Virus record (IMG/VR): IMGVR_UViG_3300046804_002328
Location: 1-58,450 of that record
DNA length: 58,450 nucleotides
Source: a virus
Reading direction: 5' to 3' (one strand)
Below the pieces are notes generated by a model. It was not told the origin of the DNA. It worked only from the letters and a program-made list of their open reading frames with translations, and ran no database searches. Below are positions 20,001-29,154 of the stretch, piece by piece. The position numbers were made by a program, and so were the translations under genes. The first letter of the stretch is position 1. Each line of letters begins with the position of its first letter.

Positions 20001-23000
20001 TTCTATTGATACTGTTGTTGCTTCGGGAGAATTGCCTCCAGCAACAGCAATGAAGTTATTAGATACCTTTGCTGGAGATGAAGCAACATTAGAAAAAACC
20101 TTTAATGTATTAACTTCGGTACACGATGCTGGCGCAGTTACTGAACTTATTAATTCTTTAGGTGGAATAACTGATAAAGACATACAAAAAAATATAATAA
20201 TTTCTGCTGCAGGACTTAGTGGAGATAAACTTAAAGAATTTCAAAGTGTATTAAATTTATTAAATACTATGCAAGGTAAAGAAATAGATATTAATACATT
20301 TATTAAAAATAATGTTCCAAAAGATGGAAATCCAATAGAGGCTTTAACAAAACTTTCAAATCTTTTAAATAAGGTAGAAAAGTTTCCTAAAAAAATTACT
20401 CAAAAAACTTTAATTGATATACAGACATCGGATCCAGATATGCCGTCTATGCAAGGTTTAATCGATGTATGGAAACAATATGAAAATCTTCCAGATTCTG
20501 TTAAAAAAACTGTTGTTCAGGAATATATAAGTTTATATAAATCAATAGGGGCAGATGAAGCAAAAGCATTTATAGCAAAAAAGACAGCAGGACTTCCATC
20601 TGATGTTGCTGATCGTGTAGCAAAACAATATATAACTAGTTACAACAGCAAGGGAGAGCCAGTATATGACGTCGGTGCAATTGCAGCAGACATGATTCCT
20701 CAAAGCGTTAAAAGTGGTATATCGTCAAAAGATGGAAGCAAGTCTAACGCAGGTATCGGTGGTACAAAACAAGATCCATATGCAGATCTCTTAAAAAGAC
20801 TCAAAGAAGTTAGAAATGCAGCAATAGATGCTGCTGGAGGAATAAGTTCATTAAATAAGGCATTAGCAGAAGGCAATGTGTCATCAATTAAAAATAAATA
20901 TGCTGGTATTGAACAACAGTTACAGTCTCAAGGATATAATCAAGGATTTATAGATTTCTTACAGGGCATGGATCCTGCAGAACAAAAGAAATGGATGCAA
21001 ACAACCTACACAGCATCAAAGGGTAAATATAAAGGACAGGTCATTGATCCATTTACTAAGTTGCCAGCAGCGCAAGGAGTAAAAGAAGGTCAGGTAGTTT
21101 TATCAGCAAATGCTAAAAAACAGGCTCAAGGATTTGACGCATTAGTAAGCGGTGAATTTAATAGTGCAACACAAAAACAAATTAACTCTATCAAATATCA
21201 AAATGATTCATACAGAAAGTTAATTGCTGCAGGTTATGATCATTTGACTGCTCAAAAATTAATATCTGATGAGTATCTTGCTCAGGCTATAGCAACAGGA
21301 AAATTAACACAAGAAGAAATTAATCAAAATGCAATAATGGCAAAAGAAATTGTTACAAGAGAAAAAATTAATAGTCTTATTACTCAAGGAAGAGATGCAA
21401 TCAATCAACAAAATATGTATCTTAAAAATACAACAACTGGAGTATCTAAAGTTCAAGAACTGTTATTATTCTTACAAACAAGAGGAATGGCTTTTAGCGG
21501 AGATGCTATTAGAAATATAATTGGTGATCCAGAAACGCTTTCTACATTAATTGCTGGTATGGATAATGTAAAGGCTGGCATCGCTGGTGCAGCCGACGCA
21601 ATGAATGAATTAGTTGCTGGTGTTAAAGCACTTAAAGATAATTCAGACATAACTTTTGCTATTAAGTTTGCAACACAAACTATGTCTCAAAATGTTCAAT
21701 CTGGAATGCAATCTGCACAAAATATTAATAATGTTCTTAAAGGTGTTTATTCTAATTTAAATGTTGGGGAATTATCTAAGTTACAAAGTTTTAATCCAAT
21801 TAAAAAGACAACAACAAATGTTGGACAAAAAGCAATTGAAATGGTTAATGCCAACTATGCTGCTGCAGGTATGCCTATTCCAAAAATATCTGCAACAGAT
21901 ACTCTAAAAAGTATTCAAAAACAAAAATCAGTAAAAGAAACTCAACTTAATTTGGCAAGAACACAAGAACAATATATTCAAAATGAATATAATAGCATTA
22001 CAGATCAAATTAATAATATTGATAAAAACTTGCAAGAATCTATAGATGGAATTAATAAAACTGCAGATGCAGCAATTAAAATACAACAAGATCAAATAGA
22101 TGCTAATGAAAAATTAATTAAAGATAAATTTGAAGCGCCTACTCAAAAACTTGATGCTGAAAATAAAAAACTAAGCAATGATCTTGCAATTATTGATCAT
22201 GCTGCAGAACAAATTAATAAAAAATATGATGCACAAGTTCAAGCATTAGAAGAAGTTAATAAAGTAAATCAGCAAATTCTTGATAGTCAAAAACAACAAC
22301 TTGATATTGCAGATGCATTAACACAGGGTGATATTGCTGCTGCAGCAAAGTCTGCACAAGATATGAGAGCAGCAAGTGCTGCCAATTATGCAGATAATAT
22401 TTCAAACGCTATCGAACAATCTAGACAAAATGATTTAGCAGCATTACGTGGTACAGAAACAGGAATGACAAAGGATCAAATTGCTGAAAGACAATATCAA
22501 ATTAGCCAAGAGTTATATAAATTAGAAACTGATCCAGAAAGATTAAAACTTGAACAAGCAATTGAAGATGCAAAAAATAATATTTCAAAAATTGAAGAAC
22601 AAAGAACAAAAGATATTCAAACACAAACTGATTTAGCAGAAAAACAAAAAGTAACTCTTGAGGCACAACAAAAAGCGGTAGAGCAACAATTAGCAGATCA
22701 AACCAAAATAACTACAGCCTTAGAAACCGATGTTTCTAAATTAACCGATATGGAAACATATATGCAGTCAATTGCTGATGCAGCAGCAGAGTTAGATGAT
22801 TCTACAGGAATGACCTTAGAAGATTGGTTAACTTTATCTGAAAAACTTCCAGATATTTCAAAATTAACAGAAGATTATAAAAATTCATTGGTTGCAGCAG
22901 CAACAAGTTCTGGAGAAATGGCTACAAGTTGGTCTAGTGTGTTGGCATCTATTAATGCAATACCTTCAAAAATTAATATAAGTTCTGTTTTGGATATTGT

Positions 23001-23706
23001 TAAGAATATAACAGAAAATATTACAAGATATATAAAGACCGTTTATGATAATGCCTCAGACGGTACTGGAAACGGTAACGGTAATGCCAACGGTAGTGGA
23101 ACACAAAAACCAGGTGCTGCATGGATATCAGATGGAAAGGGTGGTTGGAAAAAACCAGATAAACCATTCGGCGATTATGAATGGGATGATAATAAAGGAT
23201 GGAACAAGCAGGGTTCTGGTCTTGCAATAACTGGAGAAGGTGACAGCAAATCAGGAACTGAAAAAATTGCAGCAGATAAGGCAGCAGCAGATGCAGCAGC
23301 AGCAAAGGCAGCAGCAGACAAGGCAGCAGCAGAAGGACATAAGGGAACATATGCCGAAGGATTAGCAATTTATCCATGGGTTGCTAGTACAGGATCAGCA
23401 GCACCAAGCATCTTAAGAGGATATGGATATTGGGCAAAGGGCGGTATGATTCCAAGAGGAACTGATACAGTTCCAGCAATGTTAACTCCAGGCGAATTTA
23501 TTATGAGCAAATATGCAGTTGATAAATATGGTGTTGATAATTTAAGATCAATAAATAATGGAAACTCTGTTGGTGATTCAGTGTATAATTATAGTATTAA
23601 TGTCAATGTTAAATCAGATGCAAATCCTGATGACATTGCCAAAACAGTTATGGCTCATATTCAAAGAGTTAACTCACAACAAATTAGGGGTGTTAAAATA
23701 TCATGA
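14020..23706 (+). CDS. Tape measure protein (3228 aa)
   Basis: This protein sets tail length and is ejected ahead of the DNA. Residues about 215-420 match the phage minor-tail/TP901-type tape measure domain (FRELEQATVKFRRVYGDAF, then AASTAAAAGFSG). Hydrophobic segments lie near residues 551-585 and 1608-1675. Long Gln/Lys/Ala-rich coiled coils fill about 1525-1605 and 2640-2920. Two copies of a VPAM-x-PGE motif occur near residues 705 and 3150. Residues about 794-1047 look like an inserted globular domain. An Ala/Lys/Asp tract lies near 3085-3110. Start is TTG 14020, 9 nt after AGAGGTG; an ATG at 14013 opens only an 8-codon frame. At roughly 0.15 nm per residue the tail would be about 480 nm. 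Confidence 0.92.
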   Translation: MADVNSNININFNTADALAQLRKLQAGLSTFHQTLAEGNLAAANAQKGLNAQLIQTIGATGKFSASQTKVASSTLSFTNALEKNKLSLREYYRYSMAAATANTTLLSKAFAQEREIINRARRDRVKLLQSQYIQLNKANAGFIDALKIMPRSLAMANGRFTELGTRIQYAAQRQQILNKLLMQGSTNLLNFGKNMQWAGRQLMVGLSIPMMMLGGYASKAFRELEQATVKFRRVYGDAFTNDSEVEAAVQNIKMLAKEYIKYGVAVKDTMDMASTAAAAGFSGKALTQQVNAATKLAVLGQIDQQKALETTISLQNAFGLSADQLAEKINFLNAVENQTVLSIDDLTTAIPKAAPVIKQLGGSVEDLAFFLTAMKEGGINAAEGANAIKSGLAALINPTKRASDMLAGFGINIKGLIEANKGDIKGIVVGFARALDTLDPLNRARAIEQLFGKFQFARLSTLFQNVAKGGSQASRAFDLAGASVEELAILSEREMKKVQDAVGTKFQAAVEQFKQDIMPLGKSFLEAVTPIVKFFGKLFEKFNNLGDGTKKVITIIAGLVAGLGPVLLMTFGLLANGLANLIKLFATIRGGIAKLNGQTNVLGAGFNYVTQEQIDQQASAQALHNTHTKLTEVFNVEKVAAIQLAEAYMQLSSQMRAMAQQNPGLFVGGMGGTVKAVKNLPPIPKVKKFADGIVSVPGPKGAGDVVPAMVSPGEAIIPTKTSEKYRGLITAMFNDNVPGFATGRLPWGSNHPIKQSGAVDIGMPKRFAETTQSREIAARIDAAVRSGKFSKMPPTDFGTLLQPFSGRSFPIRGVGGVYRKPDGKLVVVKPTMDEKTALAEVRATEIAREVHGLTSPKQEIRTMIDPTDSTGQRKLIVLESPYDPKIAAATGKFTKRDMIKQLVASTLRADKDLQQANISGNILADVGTAGVFARASGFRDYASNLPGMGEMGLINLLGVKGGAKKFFAQETSSIASGMTAKQYEDAILKEINSDLPKLRKLIDKWNLNPVEKQAYEAMYQRLEEGKKVDWKKLHSVHIAAGNVTKKYSDGIDPSPNEKVMKEAISRYMLEGNQSDKILANLKGEFDTKFINKLNKLKNIDPERAALIQQAWHGGGKYKQGRQSQFHHVLKDMVPIKVGEETLYISKTDFNKFASDPEKQLKYARSKDYIIDRGLYRMGLAPDQTGRFVGGGDLTKSRALSAKHFAFDLQTSNKSAGGGRGLLSKTVRKIADDQRKIFQASMGDPLKTTAGQILKDAKYSPEDIKYLLRPELSHLEGHQLGERQGSQSMKTGYGMYDARLVNNFMNSKKRHSKLLQWNEDEYSKLASGKKGYPFLSPEQIDEYKKAATFMSLERHPVNAIERELVAKAVELDILALNAKEKGIKVPGTTQSPSANLRALKAILDPNSKIKPSSLMDLQALESGKVLVQPGEIQVNNQTGKISIVRGGMTAPTGSVRIGGSQADKIIGDEKKNTYYSKKSFMPQSTSRSLAFYGRETGTPGAIDRLSNNARGRITNAIREQERLLKQQNKYTKEQIDSAMKSYRRKLVADEQAKAISYRQQQIAREEIRQQQSKVLNDKQAALAAKQQQKETVKQNRMMRQEKIGRFSGGTSMVLGTAGMAAMMSGHTGVGAALTGASAIAGMAPMFAGMGPIGIGVTAVAALAGGMYMLDRAAKKAAESQSNYIDSITATTSKMAQIGEITNKVGASEIMARRRLGTVSDKYTTGFERGKQQFGTTFLDSSVGKDMLKTLTDNLQKSGTVAVKNIAAELSAYISDGILTAEQAHSIARAIGINLQDMTLAMNISAQVTDLVGPNGENLVNNPLQTRLNIVNASMSNAGLIQSQLDKEKASGTPFSKEARNYRAQQAALGVQGLEINQAQLDSYNLYYEKQIKSLETQKAITTDKQKQKDLDTQIKTLQDEQLAGQGKFAENSKKILEDQLNAFKDAQKYGGQVESAFFNSLKNQVKTKYKGTAQEGFVDSLLKQTAELKSKTLEVSIDTVVASGELPPATAMKLLDTFAGDEATLEKTFNVLTSVHDAGAVTELINSLGGITDKDIQKNIIISAAGLSGDKLKEFQSVLNLLNTMQGKEIDINTFIKNNVPKDGNPIEALTKLSNLLNKVEKFPKKITQKTLIDIQTSDPDMPSMQGLIDVWKQYENLPDSVKKTVVQEYISLYKSIGADEAKAFIAKKTAGLPSDVADRVAKQYITSYNSKGEPVYDVGAIAADMIPQSVKSGISSKDGSKSNAGIGGTKQDPYADLLKRLKEVRNAAIDAAGGISSLNKALAEGNVSSIKNKYAGIEQQLQSQGYNQGFIDFLQGMDPAEQKKWMQTTYTASKGKYKGQVIDPFTKLPAAQGVKEGQVVLSANAKKQAQGFDALVSGEFNSATQKQINSIKYQNDSYRKLIAAGYDHLTAQKLISDEYLAQAIATGKLTQEEINQNAIMAKEIVTREKINSLITQGRDAINQQNMYLKNTTTGVSKVQELLLFLQTRGMAFSGDAIRNIIGDPETLSTLIAGMDNVKAGIAGAADAMNELVAGVKALKDNSDITFAIKFATQTMSQNVQSGMQSAQNINNVLKGVYSNLNVGELSKLQSFNPIKKTTTNVGQKAIEMVNANYAAAGMPIPKISATDTLKSIQKQKSVKETQLNLARTQEQYIQNEYNSITDQINNIDKNLQESIDGINKTADAAIKIQQDQIDANEKLIKDKFEAPTQKLDAENKKLSNDLAIIDHAAEQINKKYDAQVQALEEVNKVNQQILDSQKQQLDIADALTQGDIAAAAKSAQDMRAASAANYADNISNAIEQSRQNDLAALRGTETGMTKDQIAERQYQISQELYKLETDPERLKLEQAIEDAKNNISKIEEQRTKDIQTQTDLAEKQKVTLEAQQKAVEQQLADQTKITTALETDVSKLTDMETYMQSIADAAAELDDSTGMTLEDWLTLSEKLPDISKLTEDYKNSLVAAATSSGEMATSWSSVLASINAIPSKINISSVLDIVKNITENITRYIKTVYDNASDGTGNGNGNANGSGTQKPGAAWISDGKGGWKKPDKPFGDYEWDDNKGWNKQGSGLAITGEGDSKSGTEKIAADKAAADAAAAKAAADKAAAEGHKGTYAEGLAIYPWVASTGSAAPSILRGYGYWAKGGMIPRGTDTVPAMLTPGEFIMSKYAVDKYGVDNLRSINNGNSVGDSVYNYSINVNVKSDANPDDIAKTVMAHIQRVNSQQIRGVKIS

Positions 23707-24356
23707 CAACATCAACATACATGACAGGTCGTAAAAAATATCAAAGACCACAGGCGATGTTGTGGTCAGAAAATTCTGGAAAAATTGAAAATGGTATTTA
23801 TATTCCAAATGGTCTTGAAATTAATGCTAATCCAGGTTCAGAAACAAATCCAGATAATATAGATCAATTTTTAATATTATCTGATAACAATAGATCAACA
23901 ATAGATTTTGGATATGAAAGAATTGAAAAAAGAGAAAGAATGATTAATGGTCGCATGAGATCATATCATATTGCTGATAAGTTAACTATTTCTTTTTCAT
24001 ATACAGATTTACCATCAAGATCATTTGCTTTGCCTGCAGACTTTGATTCAACTGGAAAATCTCAAATGAATGGTGCATATGGAAAACCAAACTTACCAGA
24101 TGCCCAGTATACAACCGACGGCGGTGCTGGAGGAGTTGATATTTTGGACTGGTATGAAAAGCATCAGGGTTCATTTTGGTGTTATTTGGCCTATGATAAA
24201 TATTATAATTTTGGAAAAGATGAATCCGCATACGGGTATTTACCACAGTATAATCAATTAGTTGAAGTATTTTTTGCAGATTTTTCATATAATGTAAAAA
24301 AACGTGGTAGTAATTTTGATTTTTGGGATATTTCAATTAAGTTGGAAGAGGCATAA
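23703..24356 (+). CDS. Putative distal tail protein
   Basis: This 217-residue protein overlaps the tape measure stop by 4 nt (ATGA). It has a beta-rich composition with segments such as DNNRSTIDFGYERIEKRERMI and LTISFSYTDLPSR, and a C-terminal NFDFWDISIKLEEA. Such proteins following the tape measure form the hexameric hub (Dit) linking the tube to the tail tip. The call is mainly by position and size. Confidence 0.55.
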   Translation: MTTSTYMTGRKKYQRPQAMLWSENSGKIENGIYIPNGLEINANPGSETNPDNIDQFLILSDNNRSTIDFGYERIEKRERMINGRMRSYHIADKLTISFSYTDLPSRSFALPADFDSTGKSQMNGAYGKPNLPDAQYTTDGGAGGVDILDWYEKHQGSFWCYLAYDKYYNFGKDESAYGYLPQYNQLVEVFFADFSYNVKKRGSNFDFWDISIKLEEA

Positions 24357-27300
24357 TGTTTGAGGATGTTGATCTTAAAAAACATTTAGAGAGTTCTTCT
24401 GTAGTTAGAACAAAGACTGCAGTTGTGGCAGAGTGGAATTTAAACTCTCCTAATAATATTTTTAAAATTGGAAACTATCGATATAGGCCAACACAAACTG
24501 ATTCTAATTATAAATTAATTCCAAATACATTTGATGCATATGAGGATGAAAACACATCAATACCATTTTATTTTAATGCCACAGACTCTGATGTTATTGT
24601 AGATGGTGGTTATGACGATGATGGTTTGCCTGTAAGTTTAAAACAAAATAAAGAAAAATTAAAAATGCTTTATTCCTTGGAAGATTGTTTTAAAATGTTT
24701 AGGCCAAGATCAGGAATCAATAAAGCAAGATTTTTGCCAGGTAGTTATTTACATCATCCAAATATAAATATGGCTAACAGACCAAGATATTATATGCCAG
24801 ATAAAAAAGATCCCTTTAAATATTGGACATCTTTTAGAACAGAGAATGGCCTAGAGTATGGAATATCTATTGCAAAAAATGGAGAAAATGCAATAGAAGA
24901 TACTGCACCATTTATTGTTTATAAAGAAGATGTTGCTGCAAATAGAATTATTGTTAAGATGCAAACCCACGTTGGAGAAATAGATTTAGGAACATTTTCT
25001 TCAGCATCACAGGCAATATCTGATCCATTTTATGGAGACACAAATAAAGCAACACCTGTGAAATGGAAAGTTCAAGCATTAAAAAATAATACGTGGTCAG
25101 ATATTATTTCATTTAATCAATCATCTAAAAGATCAGACGGCACACCAATAATTGGCTCTGATGGTTATGTAGAACTATCATATGGATTAAAGGTGCCAAA
25201 ACAATATAAAGATATTTTTATTTTTGCAGAACAGTATTCATCTACTACCTTATTACCAGAACAATCTGTTAATGGTTATTCATATTTAATTATTGAAAAT
25301 TCAAATGACATAGGTACATTTTATATTTGGCTTGATGAGGTTAACGAATACAGAACATTCATACCAGATTACGGGTGGCACTTAGAAGAATCTGAGGTAG
25401 ATAGGCTTACTAACTTTGTAACAGATATGACAGATCCTTCAAAATATCTAACATCTGGAACATCTTATAAATTTAGAGAATTTGAAAAAATAAGAGGAGT
25501 AAGACTTGTTGTAGAAACAATGAATAAAGCAAATTGTACATTTGACCTAATAGAGATTTCACCAAGACTTTGTGCTAATATTTCAGACAAAGTAAAATCT
25601 TTTTCATTAAGAAAAAATGCTTCAGACTTAGGCGTTAGTGGAATGCCTGTTGGACAACTACTTGCCTCAAATGGATCTATTGAGATTTTTGATTATGACG
25701 ATGCCTTTAATTCTAATAATGAAAATAGCATTATTAAAAATTTAATTAATAGACATATACAGTTTAAGTTTTATGATATTGTTTTTAATGTTGATGGTTG
25801 GGATTATTTTGTTCCTTTAAAAACTCTATACTCAGATGGATTTGCACAAATTAATAATACAGATCAAACAGTGCAATTAGAGTTAAGAGATTTATTCTTT
25901 TATCTTGAAAGTATGACAGCACCGCAAACACTTATGACAAATGTTTCTTTAAGTTCTGCGGTTGCTATGTTACTTGATTCAATAGGTTTTTCAAACTATG
26001 TTATAAAAAGAGTAGATGGTGAAACAGAATTAATTATTCCATATTTTTATGTTGAGCCAGACGTTAGTGTGGCAGAAGTTTTGCAAAATCTTGCTATATC
26101 TACACAAACAGCAATGTTCTTTGATGAATATAATGATTTTGTTATGATGAGTAAAGACTATATGATGCCAACATTAGACCAAAGAGAAACATCAATAATT
26201 TTGTCTGGCAACGAAAAAGAATCTGACTCTGATGTTTTACCAAATATTATAGAACTCTCAGCCCAAGAAAATCAAGTTTACAATGACGGCAAAATAAATT
26301 ATTCACAAAAATATATACAAAGATCTGTTGGAACAATTAAACAGGCAAGTTTAATTGATATGGATAGGTCTTGGATATATAAACCAGTATTGCTGTGGGA
26401 AGTTGCTGGAACAGAAAATACAAAATCTATTAATGGTGAAACAGCGTCACAATCTAGTTATATTCTTTCTGCAATTCCATTAAATTCAAATTTATCAGAT
26501 AGTTTACCTACAGTTGTCAATAGGCAGGTAATAAATAATGTGATGGATCTTGGAGAAGGAGTTTACTGGATTGCTAGATATAATGGATATTTTTATTCAA
26601 ATGGAGAAATTATTAAGTATGATGCTGTTCAATTTAATGTTAGCGGGGAAGGCAATGTTTGGATTAGCAGTAATCAAGAGTATCAGTATTACTTTTCTAA
26701 ATTACCCTTTAATGGAAAGATATATCCAACTGGGCTAGTTAGAATTTATTCAGAACCAGATTATGAACAAGTTAGTGGATTTTTAAAATTAAAAAATGGT
26801 GCTGTATCAAAGCATGGTCGTGGACAATTTGGAACATCTATAACAACACATAATTCTGGACTTTCTGATTATTGGACAGACAATACAAATGTACGTGGCT
26901 GTATGATGCAGTCAAAATACTTATTTCAAAATGATTTAACGTTGCCTACAACTGTACAAGGAACTGCTGGCCGAAATGATGCATTGGCACAAAAAAGTAC
27001 AAGGACTGGAGTAATTAAAAACTTCATGTCATCAACTTATAATTCAGAGTCTGATATAAATACATTTAAACAAACTAAACCTGGAACGATACAATCATCA
27101 GCGTTAGTTATGCAAGGACCTTCCTTTTCAGCCACAGATAAACCAAAAGATTTTATTTCGTATATTTATAAACCATTACAAAATAGTTTTAGGCATTTTG
27201 GTACAAGAATGAGAATTATTGGAAAAATTGAAAATGGTGCAAACAGAATTCAAACTGCAAATGGAAGTACAAACTATTTTACTATTCCAGGACTTACACC

Positions 27301-28609
27301 AGATAAAGATATTACAATTTCTGGCGGTGGCGGTGGATTAGCCGTTATGATTAATCCAGAAACAAATAATGGATATTATTTAGAACTAGGTGCTTTAGGT
27401 AGCGCAAGTATAACCTCCTTGGAAAAACAAAACGTACACAATGTATTATTTTATAAAATAAAAAAGGACTCTGCTTCATCTGATGCAATTCCTGTAAAAA
27501 TTTGGGAAGGTTTAGGAAATATTATTGTTGACGATGGTAAGTTTACTGGTCAATACAGAATGGTAGCAGAGCAAAATCCTACAGTTTATGATATAGGAAT
27601 TGAATATGAGAATATAGGAAATTCAAGAAAATTTTATATTTATATGAATGGTTCTCTTTTAACTACTGTTGTAGACCAAGATCCACTTCCAGTTTATAAT
27701 AATATGGCTCTTTTTGTGCGTGGTTCATCAAGAGTAATGTTTGAAAACATATATGCACTTGCAAATAACTATAGTCAAAATACACAATTTGCTCTAAACA
27801 CTCCAGTTAATTCTATTTTTGATAATGAGATCGATGCAACAGAGTCTTTCAGAAAATATGCAATGAGTGGTGTCGTTCAAGGAACATACCTATCTGGTAT
27901 TAATAGTTCAGAAGCACCTAAGTATAGTATTTATTTTGAAGAGTTTGGAACAATTATGAGAGAGGCAGCAACATTTAATATTAGATATGATAAGGCTTAT
28001 CCAGCACTATATGCAAAATTATCACCAACCTTTAATAGAATAAAGGGTTATACCATTTCAGGCTTTAGGGCAGGATCTTATGGTGCAGAGTTTATGATAT
28101 TTAATGCAACAGATACTGCTTTAAGTTTAGACGAAACAACTGGTAATTATTTAAGAATTCAGGGTGTAACATTTACACAACAATCAAATAACGAACTTTC
28201 TGTTGATGACTATTTTTCAAAAAATAGTTCTTTGTCAGATCCAGTAATTGAAGGATCAACAGTGGTAGTTAATCCATTTAAAGTTGCCAAAGATTATGAA
28301 GATATTAAGTTAAGCAGAATGACATATGGACGAAAAGATTTTTCTATCACGACATCATATGTTCAAACACAAGATGATGCTAACAACTTAATGAAATGGA
28401 TACTAAGTAAAATTACAAAACCAAGAAAATCTTTAGGTGTTAGAATTTTTAGCAATCCAACAATTCAACTCGGGGATATTGTTTCTGTTAAATATAAAAA
28501 AGATGATGTTGAAAAAATAGAAAATGCTAGATATGTGGTATACTCAATTGAATACTCTAAAGATATCAGTGGACCAAGCATGAGTTTATATTTAAGTGAG
28601 GTAGCGTAA
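24356..28609 (+). CDS. Large tail-tip protein (Tal-like position)
   Basis: This 1417-residue protein starts in a TAATG overlap with the distal tail gene. N-terminal residues 1-700 resemble hub-type proteins (segments FSLRKNASDLGVSGMPVGQ, VQLELRDLFFYLESMTAPQ and a SIGFSNYVIKR stretch). A central beta-rich region around 950-1130 has LamG-like features (GLAVMINPETNNGYYLELG, then KFYIYMNGSLLTTV). The C-terminal 100 residues contain a hub-like IQLGDIVSVKYKKD segment seen at the end of many tail-tip proteins. It probably forms the tail tip that contacts the host envelope. No peptidase or lytic motif was recognised. Confidence 0.6.
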   Translation: MFEDVDLKKHLESSSVVRTKTAVVAEWNLNSPNNIFKIGNYRYRPTQTDSNYKLIPNTFDAYEDENTSIPFYFNATDSDVIVDGGYDDDGLPVSLKQNKEKLKMLYSLEDCFKMFRPRSGINKARFLPGSYLHHPNINMANRPRYYMPDKKDPFKYWTSFRTENGLEYGISIAKNGENAIEDTAPFIVYKEDVAANRIIVKMQTHVGEIDLGTFSSASQAISDPFYGDTNKATPVKWKVQALKNNTWSDIISFNQSSKRSDGTPIIGSDGYVELSYGLKVPKQYKDIFIFAEQYSSTTLLPEQSVNGYSYLIIENSNDIGTFYIWLDEVNEYRTFIPDYGWHLEESEVDRLTNFVTDMTDPSKYLTSGTSYKFREFEKIRGVRLVVETMNKANCTFDLIEISPRLCANISDKVKSFSLRKNASDLGVSGMPVGQLLASNGSIEIFDYDDAFNSNNENSIIKNLINRHIQFKFYDIVFNVDGWDYFVPLKTLYSDGFAQINNTDQTVQLELRDLFFYLESMTAPQTLMTNVSLSSAVAMLLDSIGFSNYVIKRVDGETELIIPYFYVEPDVSVAEVLQNLAISTQTAMFFDEYNDFVMMSKDYMMPTLDQRETSIILSGNEKESDSDVLPNIIELSAQENQVYNDGKINYSQKYIQRSVGTIKQASLIDMDRSWIYKPVLLWEVAGTENTKSINGETASQSSYILSAIPLNSNLSDSLPTVVNRQVINNVMDLGEGVYWIARYNGYFYSNGEIIKYDAVQFNVSGEGNVWISSNQEYQYYFSKLPFNGKIYPTGLVRIYSEPDYEQVSGFLKLKNGAVSKHGRGQFGTSITTHNSGLSDYWTDNTNVRGCMMQSKYLFQNDLTLPTTVQGTAGRNDALAQKSTRTGVIKNFMSSTYNSESDINTFKQTKPGTIQSSALVMQGPSFSATDKPKDFISYIYKPLQNSFRHFGTRMRIIGKIENGANRIQTANGSTNYFTIPGLTPDKDITISGGGGGLAVMINPETNNGYYLELGALGSASITSLEKQNVHNVLFYKIKKDSASSDAIPVKIWEGLGNIIVDDGKFTGQYRMVAEQNPTVYDIGIEYENIGNSRKFYIYMNGSLLTTVVDQDPLPVYNNMALFVRGSSRVMFENIYALANNYSQNTQFALNTPVNSIFDNEIDATESFRKYAMSGVVQGTYLSGINSSEAPKYSIYFEEFGTIMREAATFNIRYDKAYPALYAKLSPTFNRIKGYTISGFRAGSYGAEFMIFNATDTALSLDETTGNYLRIQGVTFTQQSNNELSVDDYFSKNSSLSDPVIEGSTVVVNPFKVAKDYEDIKLSRMTYGRKDFSITTSYVQTQDDANNLMKWILSKITKPRKSLGVRIFSNPTIQLGDIVSVKYKKDDVEKIENARYVVYSIEYSKDISGPSMSLYLSEVA

Positions 28610-29154
28610 TGGTTGAAGCAACTCCAAATATTCCTACTGCATCGACAACACAGCCAGTAACTTCTGCAGTTAAGGTCGCTACACCAGATTTAATATTAAA
28701 GCCAAATGAATCTACACCTATAGAAATAATGACAGACCTGATATTTGAAGATATCGGAGGAATTGAATTAATTAATATATCTAGAAATGATTTAATTAAT
28801 GGTCAGAATGTTATTTATAAACCAATTAAAAACTTAAGTTCAATATTTTTTCAATATAATCCACAAAATGTTTTGTCTTTACAAAAAACATCAGAATCAT
28901 ATTTTAAAAACTTTCCCATAAAATTAGGAGACAGGGTTCCAGATTGCGGAACAGGATATACTAGAACATATAACAACCCCTTAGATTTAGAAGACTATAC
29001 CGATACTGGAAATTGTAAAATTGTTTATTGTGATCCAGTCGATGGAAGCCTTGTAATTAATGTTATTAATATGGGCAAAGAAGAACAGGTAGAGGTAGAA
29101 ATTCTTCAACGGGGCGTTGTTCTTAGTGATACAATATACCAGGTGATATTATGA
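28609..29154 (+). CDS. Minor tail protein, unknown family
   Basis: This 181-residue protein has a Thr/Pro/Val-rich N-terminus (about residues 3-30, probably disordered) followed by a beta-rich region. It overlaps both neighbours (TAATG at the start, ATGATAA region at the end), so it belongs to the tail operon. No diagnostic motif is seen. Confidence 0.5.
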   Translation: MVEATPNIPTASTTQPVTSAVKVATPDLILKPNESTPIEIMTDLIFEDIGGIELINISRNDLINGQNVIYKPIKNLSSIFFQYNPQNVLSLQKTSESYFKNFPIKLGDRVPDCGTGYTRTYNNPLDLEDYTDTGNCKIVYCDPVDGSLVINVINMGKEEQVEVEILQRGVVLSDTIYQVIL

